A stretch of 64,000 nt of DNA from AAA164-E04 sp964342825 (GTDB taxonomy: Bacteria > Verrucomicrobiota > Verrucomicrobiia > Limisphaerales > AAA164-E04), in the NCBI GenBank assembly GCA_964342825.1, contig CAYFHO010000004.1:83225-147224 (forward strand). Direction: 5' to 3'. This document shows positions 9,499 to 19,316 of this stretch, in pieces (the first letter of the stretch is position 1; each line of letters opens with the position of its first letter). The translations under genes were made by a program, and so were the position numbers. Below the pieces are notes generated by a model. It was not told the origin of the DNA, did not search any database, and saw only the letters and a program-made list of their open reading frames with translations.

Positions 9499-10423
9499 TC
9501 GATTTGAACCATTCTTCAATCATCCAATCAGCAACTCTTTGCGCTTCATGCAAGGGTTTTGAAGGGCCTGCCAGTGTAACTCCTGGAGACCATTCTGAAA
9601 AAGGCGTAACCATCTTGTTTTGAATAAGCAGATCCACTCCCTTGCGCAACTTTCCTGAGGAAGTCCAGGGAACGTCCAGAACCCCTGTGGAAGCGCCTGA
9701 TGTTAGAGCCTCGTAAAGCATGGAGACACTATCGCTCGTAGCCCATACATATTTGGAAATTTCTAGTTTTTGCGCAACCCAGCCCGGTTTAGTTTGTGTG
9801 ACAGGAGTACAAGTTAGATTTGGAGCAGAAATTTTAGCCTGAATTTCAGGTAAAAAGGAAGGAGGTGTACGTCTGGAAGTGGTTAATTCCCAACGTATTT
9901 CTGGAGTTGCAGTGACGATGGTCGCAATTTGATCAACTACCTCCTCGTCCGACCAGCAAACGTGTCGACAAGGTCCTCCGATCAGCATCAACCCGATTGC
10001 AATATCATGGTGATTCGATGGTTCAATGGTATTTAATACACCTAAAACCTTCATCACATTTTGGTAAGATTTCACGTGATCATGCTCTGGAATAATACAG
10101 AGATCAAACCAACTCACAGGAAGGCTCGGTTTCATTAAGATGATGGATCGACCTCCAAAAAACTTGCGCGCTCGCAGGACCATTCGATGAGTCCGGTGAC
10201 CGGCCCCTATAATCAAATCAGGCGTCTGAATACCAGTAACCTCTTGTTTCCATTTCACGAACCATCTCCATCGGCCAAAAAATGAGGAAGGAACTCGCCA
10301 TTCCTGGATTCTAACATTTCTGCGTTTCTGGAGAGCCTGAATGAGTCCTAGGGACTGGTTTTCATGCCCGGGTTTACCATCTGTGAACCGCCATATATCA
10401 AGAAGCGGCGTTTCGGTGTTCAT
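9491..10423 (-). CDS. ELM1/GtrOC1 family (DUF1022) putative glycosyltransferase
   Basis: The protein (310 aa) begins IWRFTDGKPGHENQSLGLIQAL, the signature of the mito_fiss_Elm1 family, which bacteria use as a putative GT-B glycosyltransferase in envelope glycan genes. Other segments are PDLIIGAGHRTHRMVLRARK, IMLIGGPCRHVCWSDEEVV-like sequence near residues 155-175, and a late segment around YVWATSDSVSMLYEALTSG, which resembles the donor-side end of GT-B enzymes. It is followed, with overlap, by a GT4 gene and preceded by trpD 29 bases upstream. Its reaction is unproven; the linked GT4 supports a role in envelope glycan assembly. Confidence 0.8.
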   Translation of the reverse strand: MNTETPLLDIWRFTDGKPGHENQSLGLIQALQKRRNVRIQEWRVPSSFFGRWRWFVKWKQEVTGIQTPDLIIGAGHRTHRMVLRARKFFGGRSIILMKPSLPVSWFDLCIIPEHDHVKSYQNVMKVLGVLNTIEPSNHHDIAIGLMLIGGPCRHVCWSDEEVVDQIATIVTATPEIRWELTTSRRTPPSFLPEIQAKISAPNLTCTPVTQTKPGWVAQKLEISKYVWATSDSVSMLYEALTSGASTGVLDVPWTSSGKLRKGVDLLIQNKMVTPFSEWSPGVTLAGPSKPLHEAQRVADWMIEEWFKSNA

Positions 10424-10452
10424 GATAGGCTGCCTTTAAGGATGGTTGATCC

Positions 10453-11493
10453 TTAGAGCTTTGAAAGTTCCTGGGCCTTATCCCAAGCCTTGCCAGTTTG
10501 TATGATTTCTTCTGCCAACTCCCAGCCCTCAATCATGGAATCAACACGCCCAGACACAAACAGAGCAGCCGCTGCATTGAGTAGGACAGCTTCAAGTTTA
10601 GGACCAGACTGCTTCCCTTGAAGTAATTTGCGAATGATGTCCGCATTTGTCTCGGCATCTCCCCCCGCTAAATCTCCAATAGAGGCTTGTCCAATCGGAA
10701 AAGATTCGGGAGACATGGTCGACTCGTGAAATCCACGATCTTGATAAAATTCAGCCACATGATTCAGCCCCACTGTCGAGAACTCATCTAGCAACCCTCC
10801 CCCCCCAACTTCGCCCGAAACCACCATCCCACGAGAAACTCCTATGGATTGCAGCACTTTTCCAAGCTTGCCACAGATGTCAGGTTTAGGAACCCCGATC
10901 AACTGGGCACTGGGTTTCAATGGATTCAACAGGGGCCCCAAAAAATTGAAAATTGTTCTTTGTCCATTGGCGGCACAGAGCTTCCTGGCAGGAACTATAT
11001 GCTTGAAAGCTGGATGGTAGTGAGGAGCAAACAAGAACACAAATCCATGCTCCTTAAGGGACTCAACAGCTGCCTCAGGAGGCAGGTCTACCGGAATACC
11101 CAAGGCCTCAAGTACATCTGCACTTCCTGATTTGGACGTCACTGCGCGGTTTCCATGTTTTGCTACGTACACCCCAGCAGCAGCTGCCACAATGGCCACG
11201 GTTGTAGAGATATTAAAGGTATTTTGATGATCCCCCCCAGTTCCGCACAGGTCTAAAATAGTAGACTCTCGAACGAGTGGATCCAATTTGGGTGTCACTG
11301 CCCGGTCCCGAAGCTGAGAAGCGAATCCTGCTATTTCCTCGACTGTTTCTCCCTTTTTTGCAAGTGCCGCCAGAAATTCAGACTTTGACTCAACAGATTG
11401 GCTATCAGAGATCAGGTTCTCGATTGCATCAGAAATTTCGGTGGATTCAAGATCCTTGTTCTGCTTTAAGGCATTTGTCAGATCGTTCAACAT
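10453..11493 (-). CDS. trpD: Anthranilate phosphoribosyltransferase
   Basis: TrpD joins anthranilate to PRPP in tryptophan biosynthesis. I choose the ATG at 11493 (346 aa, normal length) rather than the TTG at 11526, because MLNDLTNALKQNKDLES matches where the family's helical N-domain begins. Diagnostic motifs are LDLCGTGGDHQNTFNIST (PRPP/Mg binding), KHGNRAVTSKSGSADVLEALG (the KHGNR loop that contacts anthranilate) and GVVSGEVGGGGLLDEFS-like sequence in the C-terminal half. No other trp genes are nearby; instead it leads into two glycosyltransferase-like genes, so this is an isolated trpD. Confidence 0.96.
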   Translation of the reverse strand: MLNDLTNALKQNKDLESTEISDAIENLISDSQSVESKSEFLAALAKKGETVEEIAGFASQLRDRAVTPKLDPLVRESTILDLCGTGGDHQNTFNISTTVAIVAAAAGVYVAKHGNRAVTSKSGSADVLEALGIPVDLPPEAAVESLKEHGFVFLFAPHYHPAFKHIVPARKLCAANGQRTIFNFLGPLLNPLKPSAQLIGVPKPDICGKLGKVLQSIGVSRGMVVSGEVGGGGLLDEFSTVGLNHVAEFYQDRGFHESTMSPESFPIGQASIGDLAGGDAETNADIIRKLLQGKQSGPKLEAVLLNAAAALFVSGRVDSMIEGWELAEEIIQTGKAWDKAQELSKL

Positions 11494-11607
11494 GCACGAA
11501 TTATAGAGACTGCAAAACAGGATCAAAGTATGAAATCAATGGAATAAATTGGCATGTCCATCTGCCAGACCATTGCACATATCTGATGAAGCTATTAAGC
11601 TAGGCCC

Positions 11608-14600
11608 ATGCGTAAGGTGCAATTGAATCTTCGGACCATTCGAAATCTTCTTTGCTTCATTTTCTGTTTCGGCCCAGCAATCGTAAATATTTCAGCTGCA
11701 ACACCCGAAAGACAAGAAAGCTCATTCATCGAAAACCCGCGTCAACTCATATTTGCCGGCAAACGAAGTGGCGAAGGCTATTTTTCAAAAGATGGAACCA
11801 AACTGGTTTTTCAAGCTGAACGAGATCCCGAAAATCCATTCTTTCAGATTTTTACACTCGATCTGACAAATGGTGACATAAACAGGGTTTCTCCGGGTAT
11901 TGGTAAGACAACCTGCTCTTACTTCCATCCAAACGGCCAACAAATCTTGTTTGCTTCCACCCATCACGATCCGCAAGCCACCGAAAAACAAAAGGAAGAA
12001 TTACAAATGAGGTCTTCAGGAAAGGAGAGGCGTTATGCCTGGGACTATGATGACACCATGGACATCTTTTCCTCATCGCTTGATGGCTCGAATTTAATCC
12101 AACTGACTCAAGCTAAAGGGTATGACGCAGAAGGATCCTTCTCTCCAGACGGGAAATGGATTGCTTTCTGTTCTGTAAGACATGCCTTTCCTTTGGAGAA
12201 ACTATCAGCTGAAGCCAAAAAGCGATACGAAATCGATCCCTCGTACTTTGGTGAGATCTATTTGATGCATTCAGATGGAAGCCAAGTTCGCCGATTGACT
12301 CAGCATGAAGGTTATGATGGGGGACCTTTCTTTTCACCAGATGGAAAGCGGATTGTTTGGAGAAGGTTCGATAAAGAGGGAGTGAATGCAGACATCATGA
12401 CCATGAATCTCAATGGCCAGGATGTGAGACAAATTACCGATGATTTTGGTATGGCCTGGGCTCCTTATTTCCATCCTTCCAACGAATACATTATTTTCAC
12501 GTCCAACAGAGAGGGATTTTCCAACTTTGAGCTCTATCTGGTGGATCGGCTAGGGTATCGAGAGCCCGTGAGGATTACCTTCACAGATGGATTTGATGGA
12601 TTACCGGTATTCTCCCCTGATGGAAACAAATTGGTTTGGACTTCCAACCGCTACGCGGCTCAACCCGACAGCAAAGATAAGGGACACCTTTTTATTGCAG
12701 ATTGGAATCATAAAGCAGCCAGAATGGCTCTTAGGAAATCTCCAATCAGACAAAAAAAACAGCCCAAATCAACAAAACAAGGCAGTCTTGCAAGGTTTCC
12801 CTCTTCCCCTCCGATAATAATCGACGCCGAACCAGGAATCGCACCCGGTAGACTCCAAAACATTGTAAAAAAGGAGTCAACACTCTCTCCTTTGATCTCC
12901 GAAGAGGATCTTAAGAAACATGTCCATTTCCTTGCTTCAGATGAACTGGAAGGTCGGATGACAGGACAGAAAGGTTCGCGTCTTGCCGCGGAATATATTG
13001 CCAAATCACTCAAGCAAATGGGCATCCAGCCGATGGATTCACTTCAAGGATACTATCAGCCGTTTGAGTTTACCTCAGGTGTTGAAGTCGATAAGGATCA
13101 CAGCTCGCTGTCTTGGCAAACAGGACCAGCCTCAGATAATAATACAACTAAAAAACATTCACTGAGTCTTGAATCAGATTTTAGACCCCTTGCCTTTTCC
13201 TCCAACGGAACTTTTGATGGAGAATTGGTTTTCGCCGGATATGGTTTAAAAGCTCCAGGCGATGGAGCGGAGGCTTACAATTCTTATGCTGGCTTGAATG
13301 TCTCAAATAAGACGGTCCTTGTATTGCGATACGTACCGGAAGGTGTGAGTAATTCAAGACGGGCTGTGTTAAATCGTTATGCATCCTTACGATACAAAGC
13401 CATGATTGCCAGAGAATTGGGAGCAAAAGGTATTTTGATCGTCAGCGGCCCCAATTCGCCCAACACCGACAAGCTAATACCCCTTCAATCAGATCAGAGC
13501 CTTGGGAATTCAGGAATCCTGGCCGCCAGCATTACAGCAAAAGTGGTGGATCAATGGCTTGAGGGTACGGACCAAAACCTCAAAAAATTACAATCAGGTC
13601 TAGACCAGGAAAATCCACATGCTGTGGGCTCAATGACGATACCCGACCTGAATATTGAATTGTCGATCCGTATGGAAAGGCTCAGAAAAACCGATCGCAA
13701 CGTGATTGGAGTTTTACATCCACCGCTTGAAAATAAGGACACGGCAGAATACATCATGCTGGGAGCCCATTATGATCACCTTGGATTCGGAGAGACCGGT
13801 GGTTTTGGCGTCAAAGGAGAGGAAAACACGATTCACAATGGAGCTGATGACAATGCCTCTGGAGTGGCAACCATCCTCGAAATCGCAGGAAAAATGAAGC
13901 GGTTGATGATTGAATCACCCCAAAGGTTTAAAAAAGGTGTCGTTTTTGGATTTTGGTCAGGCGAAGAATTGGGATTGATCGGTTCAACACATTTTGCAAA
14001 TCAACCACCTATGCCCTTGAACCAAATCAATGCTTACCTGAATTTCGATATGGTAGGAAGATTACGTGAAAATCGTTTGACCCTTCAGGGGATTGGATCT
14101 TCAGAAGATTGGAAGCCTTTGATCGAAAAAAGAAACATTGTAAGTGGGTTTTCTCTGGTTTTGCAGGAAGACCCTTATCTCCCAACAGATACAACAGCCT
14201 TCTATCCCAAGGGAATTCCGGTGGTTTCCTTTTTTACTGGAAGTCACGAAGAATACCACCGTCCTGGAGATGACCCCGATACTTTGAACTGGAAGGGACT
14301 GTTTCGCATCAGTCAGTTTGCAAGTGAATTGACCAGAAGTTTAGTGACCGACGATGCCGCAACCCTGAGATACACGAAGGTTGCGCCAATGCAAAATGGA
14401 GGTCAACGCGATACCCTTCGAGTTTATCTTGGCACCATTCCAGATTACACATCCGAGATTGAAGGAGTCAAACTGACCGGAGTCAGGGCTGGAGGCCCCG
14501 CCGATAAAGCAGGTTTACAAGCAGGCGATATTATCACCTCCTTTGCCAATCAACCAATCAAGAACATATATGACTATACCTATGCACTGGACGCGGCAAA

Positions 14601-14682
14601 GATCAACGAACCCACAGAAATCGTCATTTTGCGTTCAAATCAGTCCATAAAGAAAACGATCACACCGACAGCGAGGCCGTAA
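11608..14682 (+). CDS. Exported TolB-like propeller / M28 metallopeptidase / PDZ fusion protein
   Basis: The protein (1024 aa) starts with a signal peptide (about 1-31, ending near ISAATPE). Residues about 40-380 form WD40-like/TolB propeller repeats such as GYFSKDGTKLVFQA, GSFSPDGKWIAFCS, PFFSPDGKRIVWRR and PVFSPDGNKLVWTS. A linker and PA-like insert follow (about 430-690), then an M28 zinc aminopeptidase with H721 in GAHYDHLG, D748 in NGADDNASG, E786/E787 in WSGEELG and a late His in SHEEYHRPGDD. A PDZ domain closes the protein (about 940-1020, with GGPADKAGLQAGDIITS). It should act in the periplasm or outside, perhaps digesting peptides for nutrition. It is monocistronic. Confidence 0.9.
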   Translation: MRKVQLNLRTIRNLLCFIFCFGPAIVNISAATPERQESSFIENPRQLIFAGKRSGEGYFSKDGTKLVFQAERDPENPFFQIFTLDLTNGDINRVSPGIGKTTCSYFHPNGQQILFASTHHDPQATEKQKEELQMRSSGKERRYAWDYDDTMDIFSSSLDGSNLIQLTQAKGYDAEGSFSPDGKWIAFCSVRHAFPLEKLSAEAKKRYEIDPSYFGEIYLMHSDGSQVRRLTQHEGYDGGPFFSPDGKRIVWRRFDKEGVNADIMTMNLNGQDVRQITDDFGMAWAPYFHPSNEYIIFTSNREGFSNFELYLVDRLGYREPVRITFTDGFDGLPVFSPDGNKLVWTSNRYAAQPDSKDKGHLFIADWNHKAARMALRKSPIRQKKQPKSTKQGSLARFPSSPPIIIDAEPGIAPGRLQNIVKKESTLSPLISEEDLKKHVHFLASDELEGRMTGQKGSRLAAEYIAKSLKQMGIQPMDSLQGYYQPFEFTSGVEVDKDHSSLSWQTGPASDNNTTKKHSLSLESDFRPLAFSSNGTFDGELVFAGYGLKAPGDGAEAYNSYAGLNVSNKTVLVLRYVPEGVSNSRRAVLNRYASLRYKAMIARELGAKGILIVSGPNSPNTDKLIPLQSDQSLGNSGILAASITAKVVDQWLEGTDQNLKKLQSGLDQENPHAVGSMTIPDLNIELSIRMERLRKTDRNVIGVLHPPLENKDTAEYIMLGAHYDHLGFGETGGFGVKGEENTIHNGADDNASGVATILEIAGKMKRLMIESPQRFKKGVVFGFWSGEELGLIGSTHFANQPPMPLNQINAYLNFDMVGRLRENRLTLQGIGSSEDWKPLIEKRNIVSGFSLVLQEDPYLPTDTTAFYPKGIPVVSFFTGSHEEYHRPGDDPDTLNWKGLFRISQFASELTRSLVTDDAATLRYTKVAPMQNGGQRDTLRVYLGTIPDYTSEIEGVKLTGVRAGGPADKAGLQAGDIITSFANQPIKNIYDYTYALDAAKINEPTEIVILRSNQSIKKTITPTARP

Positions 14683-14714
14683 AAATATTGGGCATCAAAC
14701 CTGCGTTGCCCACT

Positions 14715-14732
14715 CCAAGTTGCAAAACTTGG
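14715..14732. other. Short hairpin after the M28 peptidase gene
   Basis: A perfect 6-bp inverted repeat, CCAAGT with ACTTGG and a 6-base loop, lies 32 bases after the stop at 14682. A second repeat, GAATTGC/GCAATTC, sits at 14739-14745 and 14760-14766. Neither is followed by a T tract, so a terminator role is uncertain. The rest of 14683-14924 shows no gene and presumably holds the promoter of the polysaccharide locus. Confidence 0.3.
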
Positions 14733-14924
14733 CAAAGTGAATTGCAGATGAGTGCATTCGCAATTCAAATCATTTGATTTAGAAGTGGTTTTGGCTTAGA
14801 TTAACCGAAATCTTCCAGCCTGAAAAACTAAGCCTGAATCATCAAGTAATCGGAGGAGAAGTGTACGTGTATCGATCGTTCTGCGAATCGACGGAGGCGA
14901 AGCCTTGCCTTCTGTCCAAGTAAT

Positions 14925-15971
14925 ATGCCTAAACGAATTTTAGTAACGGGTGGGGCCGGATTTATTGGGTCTAATTTGATTCGTCATCTTTTGAAGCAAG
15001 AGGACGTGGAAAAAGTGATTAATTTAGATGCCCTGACCTATGCTGGAAACCCGATCAGCCTTCAGGAGGTGCGTGATCACAAATCATATGTTTTTCAAGA
15101 AGGGCGAATTCAAGACCGAGAATTAGTCAATCAATTACTAAAGAATTGGGATGTTTCACATGTAATGAACCTGGCAGCTGAATCGCATGTGGATAGATCC
15201 ATCGAAGGCCCCGATGCTTTCATTCAAACCAATATCGTGGGCACTTTTGAATTACTGGAAGCCTGCCGCCAACATCAGAGTGAAAACAAAAGAAACCTTC
15301 GATTCTTACATGTTTCTACTGATGAAGTATTTGGAAGCTTGGACGCAGATGGGAAATTCACAGAAACGACTCCCTATGCCCCGAATTCTCCCTATGCGGC
15401 CAGCAAGGCCTCCTCGGATATGTTGGTGAGGGCCTATCAGAAAACCTATGGGCTGGACTGCATCATCACTAATTGCTCAAACAACTACGGACCTTATCAG
15501 TTCCCTGAAAAGCTAATTCCACTAGTCATTTTAAAGGCGAAACGAGGAGAAACGATTCCTGTTTATGGCAAAGGGGAAAACATCCGAGATTGGTTGCATG
15601 TAACGGATCATGCAGAAGCACTTTACAGCGCCATTTCAAACGGACAGAACGGGAAAACTTATAACATTGGAGGAGACCAGGAAGTAAGAAACATTGACCT
15701 TGTTAAAATGATTTGTGGCATTCTTGATCAAATATGCCCAAGACAGGACAAATCACCCTACGCAAATCAAATTCAATTTGTCCAAGATCGACCGGGTCAT
15801 GATTTTCGCTATGCCATTGACGCATCCAAAATAAAGGATGAATTGGGATGGACCCCAAATCACAGCATCCAAACCGGTTTGAAATCAACCGTCCAATGGT
15901 ACCTTGATAACAGCGAATGGAGTGAAGCAGTTCTCAGCAGGGGGTACAAATTGCAAAGGCTTGGAATATGA
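14925..15971 (+). CDS. rfbB: dTDP-glucose 4,6-dehydratase
   Basis: RmlB/RfbB converts dTDP-D-glucose to dTDP-4-keto-6-deoxy-D-glucose, the second step of dTDP-L-rhamnose synthesis. The 348-residue extended SDR protein shows the NAD-binding TGGAGFIGS at 8-16, the catalytic T132-D133-E134 in STDEVFGS, and Y157-xxx-K161 in SPYAASKASSD. INCSNNYGPYQFPEKLIPL-like sequence and NIGGDQEVRNIDLV follow in the usual order. It is the first gene of the polysaccharide locus, and its stop overlaps the rfbA start (ATGA), so the rml genes are one translationally coupled operon. Confidence 0.96.
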   Translation: MPKRILVTGGAGFIGSNLIRHLLKQEDVEKVINLDALTYAGNPISLQEVRDHKSYVFQEGRIQDRELVNQLLKNWDVSHVMNLAAESHVDRSIEGPDAFIQTNIVGTFELLEACRQHQSENKRNLRFLHVSTDEVFGSLDADGKFTETTPYAPNSPYAASKASSDMLVRAYQKTYGLDCIITNCSNNYGPYQFPEKLIPLVILKAKRGETIPVYGKGENIRDWLHVTDHAEALYSAISNGQNGKTYNIGGDQEVRNIDLVKMICGILDQICPRQDKSPYANQIQFVQDRPGHDFRYAIDASKIKDELGWTPNHSIQTGLKSTVQWYLDNSEWSEAVLSRGYKLQRLGI

Positions 15972-16858
15972 ATCCAGAAAGAAGAAAAGGCATTATTCTG
16001 GCAGGAGGGGCAGGAACTCGACTTCACCCAGCCACTTTGTCCATTTCCAAACAACTCCTGCCTGTTTACGACAAACCCATGATTTATTATCCGCTTAGCA
16101 CTCTCATGTTAGCGGGTATTCAGGAGATATTGATCATTTCAACGCCTCGAGACCTTCCTCATTTTCGAGAGTTACTACGAGATGGTTCACAATGGGGACT
16201 TCAATTTGAGTATGCAGAGCAACCTTCCCCGGATGGAATCGCTCAGGCATTTCTGATTGGTGAATCTTTCATCAATAATTCACCCTGTTCACTCGTGCTG
16301 GGTGATAATATTTTTTACGGACACCAGATGACGGAGCTGTTGACAGGCGCTTCTCAAAAAAATGAGGGGGCAAGTGTTTTTGCTTACAGAGTCACCGACC
16401 CTGAAAGATACGGAGTGGTTGAATTTGGATCCGATATGAAGGCTCAACGACTGGTTGAAAAACCTCAGAAACCAAGATCACCTTATGCCGTAACAGGTCT
16501 TTACTTTTACGATTCAAGAGTTGTTGAAAAAACCAAAAACTTGAAACCTTCCCTGCGAGGTGAATTGGAAATCACAGATCTAAACAATGCATATCTTGAT
16601 GAAGGCTTTCTGAACGTGATTCCACTGGGACGAGGAACTGCATGGCTTGACACGGGAACACATGACTCCCTTTTGGAAGCAGGACAATTTGTCTCCACCA
16701 TTGAAAAACGACAGGGACTGAAGGTTGGAAGTCCTGAAGAAATTGCTTGGCGTAAAGGTTGGATCAATGCTGAAGAGCTTCATCAACTGGGAAGCCTTTA
16801 TAACAAAAACGCTTACGGCACGTATCTCTGTCAATTGGCAAGGAATCAATTCATTTAA
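15968..16858 (+). CDS. rfbA: Glucose-1-phosphate thymidylyltransferase
   Basis: RmlA/RfbA makes dTDP-glucose from dTTP and glucose-1-phosphate. The protein (296 aa) opens KGIILAGGAGTRLHPATL, with the nucleotide-binding GGAGTRL at 13-19, followed by SKQLLPVYDKPMIYYPLS and LGDNIFYG, where the Asp binds Mg2+. VEKPQKPRSPYAVTGLYFYD and GTAWLDTGTHDSLLEAG are also typical. Its ATG overlaps the rfbB stop by four bases, and rfbC follows after 32 bases. The order B-A-C-D is complete here, so L-rhamnose is expected in the polymer. Confidence 0.97.
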   Translation: MNPERRKGIILAGGAGTRLHPATLSISKQLLPVYDKPMIYYPLSTLMLAGIQEILIISTPRDLPHFRELLRDGSQWGLQFEYAEQPSPDGIAQAFLIGESFINNSPCSLVLGDNIFYGHQMTELLTGASQKNEGASVFAYRVTDPERYGVVEFGSDMKAQRLVEKPQKPRSPYAVTGLYFYDSRVVEKTKNLKPSLRGELEITDLNNAYLDEGFLNVIPLGRGTAWLDTGTHDSLLEAGQFVSTIEKRQGLKVGSPEEIAWRKGWINAEELHQLGSLYNKNAYGTYLCQLARNQFI

Positions 16859-16890
16859 TTCAATGTTATTGGCAACAAGCTGACAGTATC

Positions 16891-17445
16891 ATGCCCTTTG
16901 AATTTCAAAAAGCACCGCTGGGGGGTTTATGGGTCATAACCCCCAAAAGATTTAAAGATGGACGGGGGTGTTTTGAGGAATGTTATCACTCAGAGGTATT
17001 CAAGCAAAACGGAATCACAAAGTCATTTGTTCAAGATAACCAATCAATCTCTCAGCAAGGAACTATACGTGGTTTACATTTTCAGAATCCGCCTCATGCC
17101 CAGGGAAAATTAGTACGCGCCGTGACTGGTTGCATACTTGATGTGGCTGTTGATATCCGTGAAAAATCAAAAACTTACGGTGATCACTATAGTATAGAAC
17201 TTAGTCAAGAGAATGGAATCATGCTCTACATAGAAGAAGGTTTCGCCCATGGATTCGCTGTTCTTTCAAATGAAGCCATCGTACACTACAAAACAACTTC
17301 TTTCTATGCCCCTCAATCTGAAGGAGGCATTATCTGGAACGATCCGGACCTAGGAATCGACTGGAGAACACCTAATCCTTGCTTATCCCAAAAAGACACT
17401 CACCTCCCCCTGCTAAAGGATTTATCTAGAACGCATTCTCGCTGA
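16891..17445 (+). CDS. rfbC: dTDP-4-dehydrorhamnose 3,5-epimerase
   Basis: RmlC/RfbC epimerises dTDP-4-keto-6-deoxyglucose at C3 and C5. The 184-residue cupin protein contains FVQDNQSISQQGTIRGLHFQ with catalytic His63, CILDVAVDIREKSKTYG, and YIEEGFAHGFAVLSNEAIV. Length and motif order are normal for the family. It lies between rfbA and rfbD in the rml operon, with gaps of about 30 bases. Confidence 0.96.
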   Translation: MPFEFQKAPLGGLWVITPKRFKDGRGCFEECYHSEVFKQNGITKSFVQDNQSISQQGTIRGLHFQNPPHAQGKLVRAVTGCILDVAVDIREKSKTYGDHYSIELSQENGIMLYIEEGFAHGFAVLSNEAIVHYKTTSFYAPQSEGGIIWNDPDLGIDWRTPNPCLSQKDTHLPLLKDLSRTHSR

Positions 17446-17478
17446 TATTCCAATTTAGTAGGAGAAAATTCAATCCGT

Positions 17479-18324
17479 ATGAAAATAGCAGTCACGGGCG
17501 CAAGTGGACAGTTAGGGACTGCTTTTTGTTCTTATTTGCATAAATCAAATTATTCATGGGAGGCATTTTCAAGCAGTCAATGGGATATCACTTCCAAGGC
17601 ACAGTCGGAAGACCTGATGACAAATGGTAATTATGATATTCTCATAAATTGCGCTGCCTACACAGATGTAGAACGAGCTGAGGACGATCCTCAAAATTGC
17701 TTCAAAATCAACGCATACGCTCTGACAAATTTATCGGAACTGTGCGAAAAAAAACAAACTTTACTCGTACACTTTAGCACTGATTATGTCTTTGATGGAG
17801 AAACGAACCTGCCTTATGTCGAAGATGACAAGCCAAACCCAATCAATGTATACGGGGAGAGCAAACTTGAGGGCGAAAAAATAATAAAGTCTTCAGGCTG
17901 TAAGTATTTTATTGGTAGGCTCAGCTGGTTGTTTGGGGGTTCAAGTTCATCATTCACCTCAAAACTGGAAGTTTGGAGAAAGAAAAGTAAAAATTTAAAA
18001 GTTTCGTCTGACGAAATTTCGACCCCAACTTTTTCCTACCATATTCCTCATTTGATTTTTAAAGCAATCCAATCTGAGATCCTTGGCCTTTTTCATATTA
18101 ACAGTAGCGGTTGGTGCAGCCGGTTTGACTGGGCCAAATTTTATTCTCAAAGTCTAAGTTGGAGTGATACAAATATAAGTCCCGCTCCCATGGCATCATT
18201 TCAAATGAAGGCGCGAAGGCCTGCTTTTTCAGTCTTGTCCAATGCGCTGTTCCAAAAAAAGACCTCGTTACGCATTCCACATTGGAAGGCTGCCGTTACA
18301 GATTCGATAGATTCTGCCCGGTAA
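17479..18324 (+). CDS. rfbD: dTDP-4-dehydrorhamnose reductase
   Basis: RmlD/RfbD performs the final reduction to dTDP-L-rhamnose. The 281-residue SDR protein begins MKIAVTGASGQLGTAF (cofactor loop at 6-13), then INCAAYTDVERAEDDP and STDYVFDGETNLPYVEDD. The YxxxK pair lies in NVYGESKLEGEK, and RLSWLFGG follows. The C-terminal substrate domain is slightly divergent but complete. It ends the rml set; an epimerase follows after 15 bases. Confidence 0.93.
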   Translation: MKIAVTGASGQLGTAFCSYLHKSNYSWEAFSSSQWDITSKAQSEDLMTNGNYDILINCAAYTDVERAEDDPQNCFKINAYALTNLSELCEKKQTLLVHFSTDYVFDGETNLPYVEDDKPNPINVYGESKLEGEKIIKSSGCKYFIGRLSWLFGGSSSSFTSKLEVWRKKSKNLKVSSDEISTPTFSYHIPHLIFKAIQSEILGLFHINSSGWCSRFDWAKFYSQSLSWSDTNISPAPMASFQMKARRPAFSVLSNALFQKKTSLRIPHWKAAVTDSIDSAR

Positions 18325-18339
18325 ATATCGATTAGCAAC

Positions 18340-19290
18340 ATGTCCAAGAAACAAACTATTTTGGTAACAGGAGGCGCAGGCTTTGTAGGAAGTTGGCTGG
18401 TAGAAAAATTGATCAAACAACCAGGCACCCAGGTTGTCATTGCGGATGATTTATCGACTGGTAAAATTGAGCATTTACCAAAAACAAATAAAAGTAAATG
18501 GAAGTTCATCAAGTGTGACGTAAATGACTACCGTGAAATCTCAGCAATCATGCTGGCTTTCCATTTCGATTATATCTTTCACTACGCGGCAGTCGTGGGT
18601 GTTCAACGAACACTGGAAAATCCATCCAACGTTTTACGGGATATTGATGGTCTGAAAAATATTTTAGATCTGAGCAAAAACACAGGGGTCAAGCGAGTAT
18701 TTTACTCTTCTTCCTCAGAGGTGTATGGCGAACCTGTCGAAATGCCACAAAATGAAAAGACCACACCGTTAAACTCTCGTCTACCTTACGCAGTGGTCAA
18801 AAATTTAGGTGAAGTCATGCTACGAACCTACCACACTGAGTATGGCTTGAATTATACGATTTTTCGTTTTTTCAATACTTATGGCCCTCGACAAAGTACC
18901 GATTTTGTCATCTCTCGATTCATTCGTCAGGCATTAGCAGGTGAACCCATCACGATTTATGGAGACGGAGCACAAACGAGAACATTTTGTTTCATAGAAG
19001 ACAATATTCGAGCGACCTTTTCTGCTTTCAATGGGAATCAATTCGTAAATGATGTGGTAAATATAGGCAACAGTCTGCAAACAAGTGTCACTGAACTGGC
19101 TGAAACAATTATCGCCTTAACAAAATCCAAATCCAAAATAAAATTTCTACCAGCCCTTCCTGACGGTGATATGCAAAGACGTCAACCGGATGTCACCAAC
19201 ATGATCAAATTGATGAAACGCCAGTTTACTCCACTGGAGAAAGGCCTTAAAAACACAATGAAGACTTTTATCACTCAACAAAATCATTGA
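18340..19290 (+). CDS. NAD-dependent nucleotide-sugar epimerase/dehydratase (extended SDR)
   Basis: The protein (316 aa) is an extended SDR with ILVTGGAGFVGSWLVEKL at about 7-24, YSSSSEVYGEP, a YxxxK in PYAVVKNLGE, and FFNTYGPRQSTDFVISRFI. The last motif resembles UDP-glucuronate decarboxylases and UDP-glucose/GlcNAc 4-epimerases, so either activity is possible. The gene sits immediately after rfbD and just before a run of glycosyltransferases, which suits a role in supplying one more sugar donor to the polymer. Exact substrate is not determinable from sequence alone. Confidence 0.87.
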   Translation: MSKKQTILVTGGAGFVGSWLVEKLIKQPGTQVVIADDLSTGKIEHLPKTNKSKWKFIKCDVNDYREISAIMLAFHFDYIFHYAAVVGVQRTLENPSNVLRDIDGLKNILDLSKNTGVKRVFYSSSSEVYGEPVEMPQNEKTTPLNSRLPYAVVKNLGEVMLRTYHTEYGLNYTIFRFFNTYGPRQSTDFVISRFIRQALAGEPITIYGDGAQTRTFCFIEDNIRATFSAFNGNQFVNDVVNIGNSLQTSVTELAETIIALTKSKSKIKFLPALPDGDMQRRQPDVTNMIKLMKRQFTPLEKGLKNTMKTFITQQNH

Positions 19291-19316
19291 TCCAAGACCG
19301 CCACTCGACAAACAAA

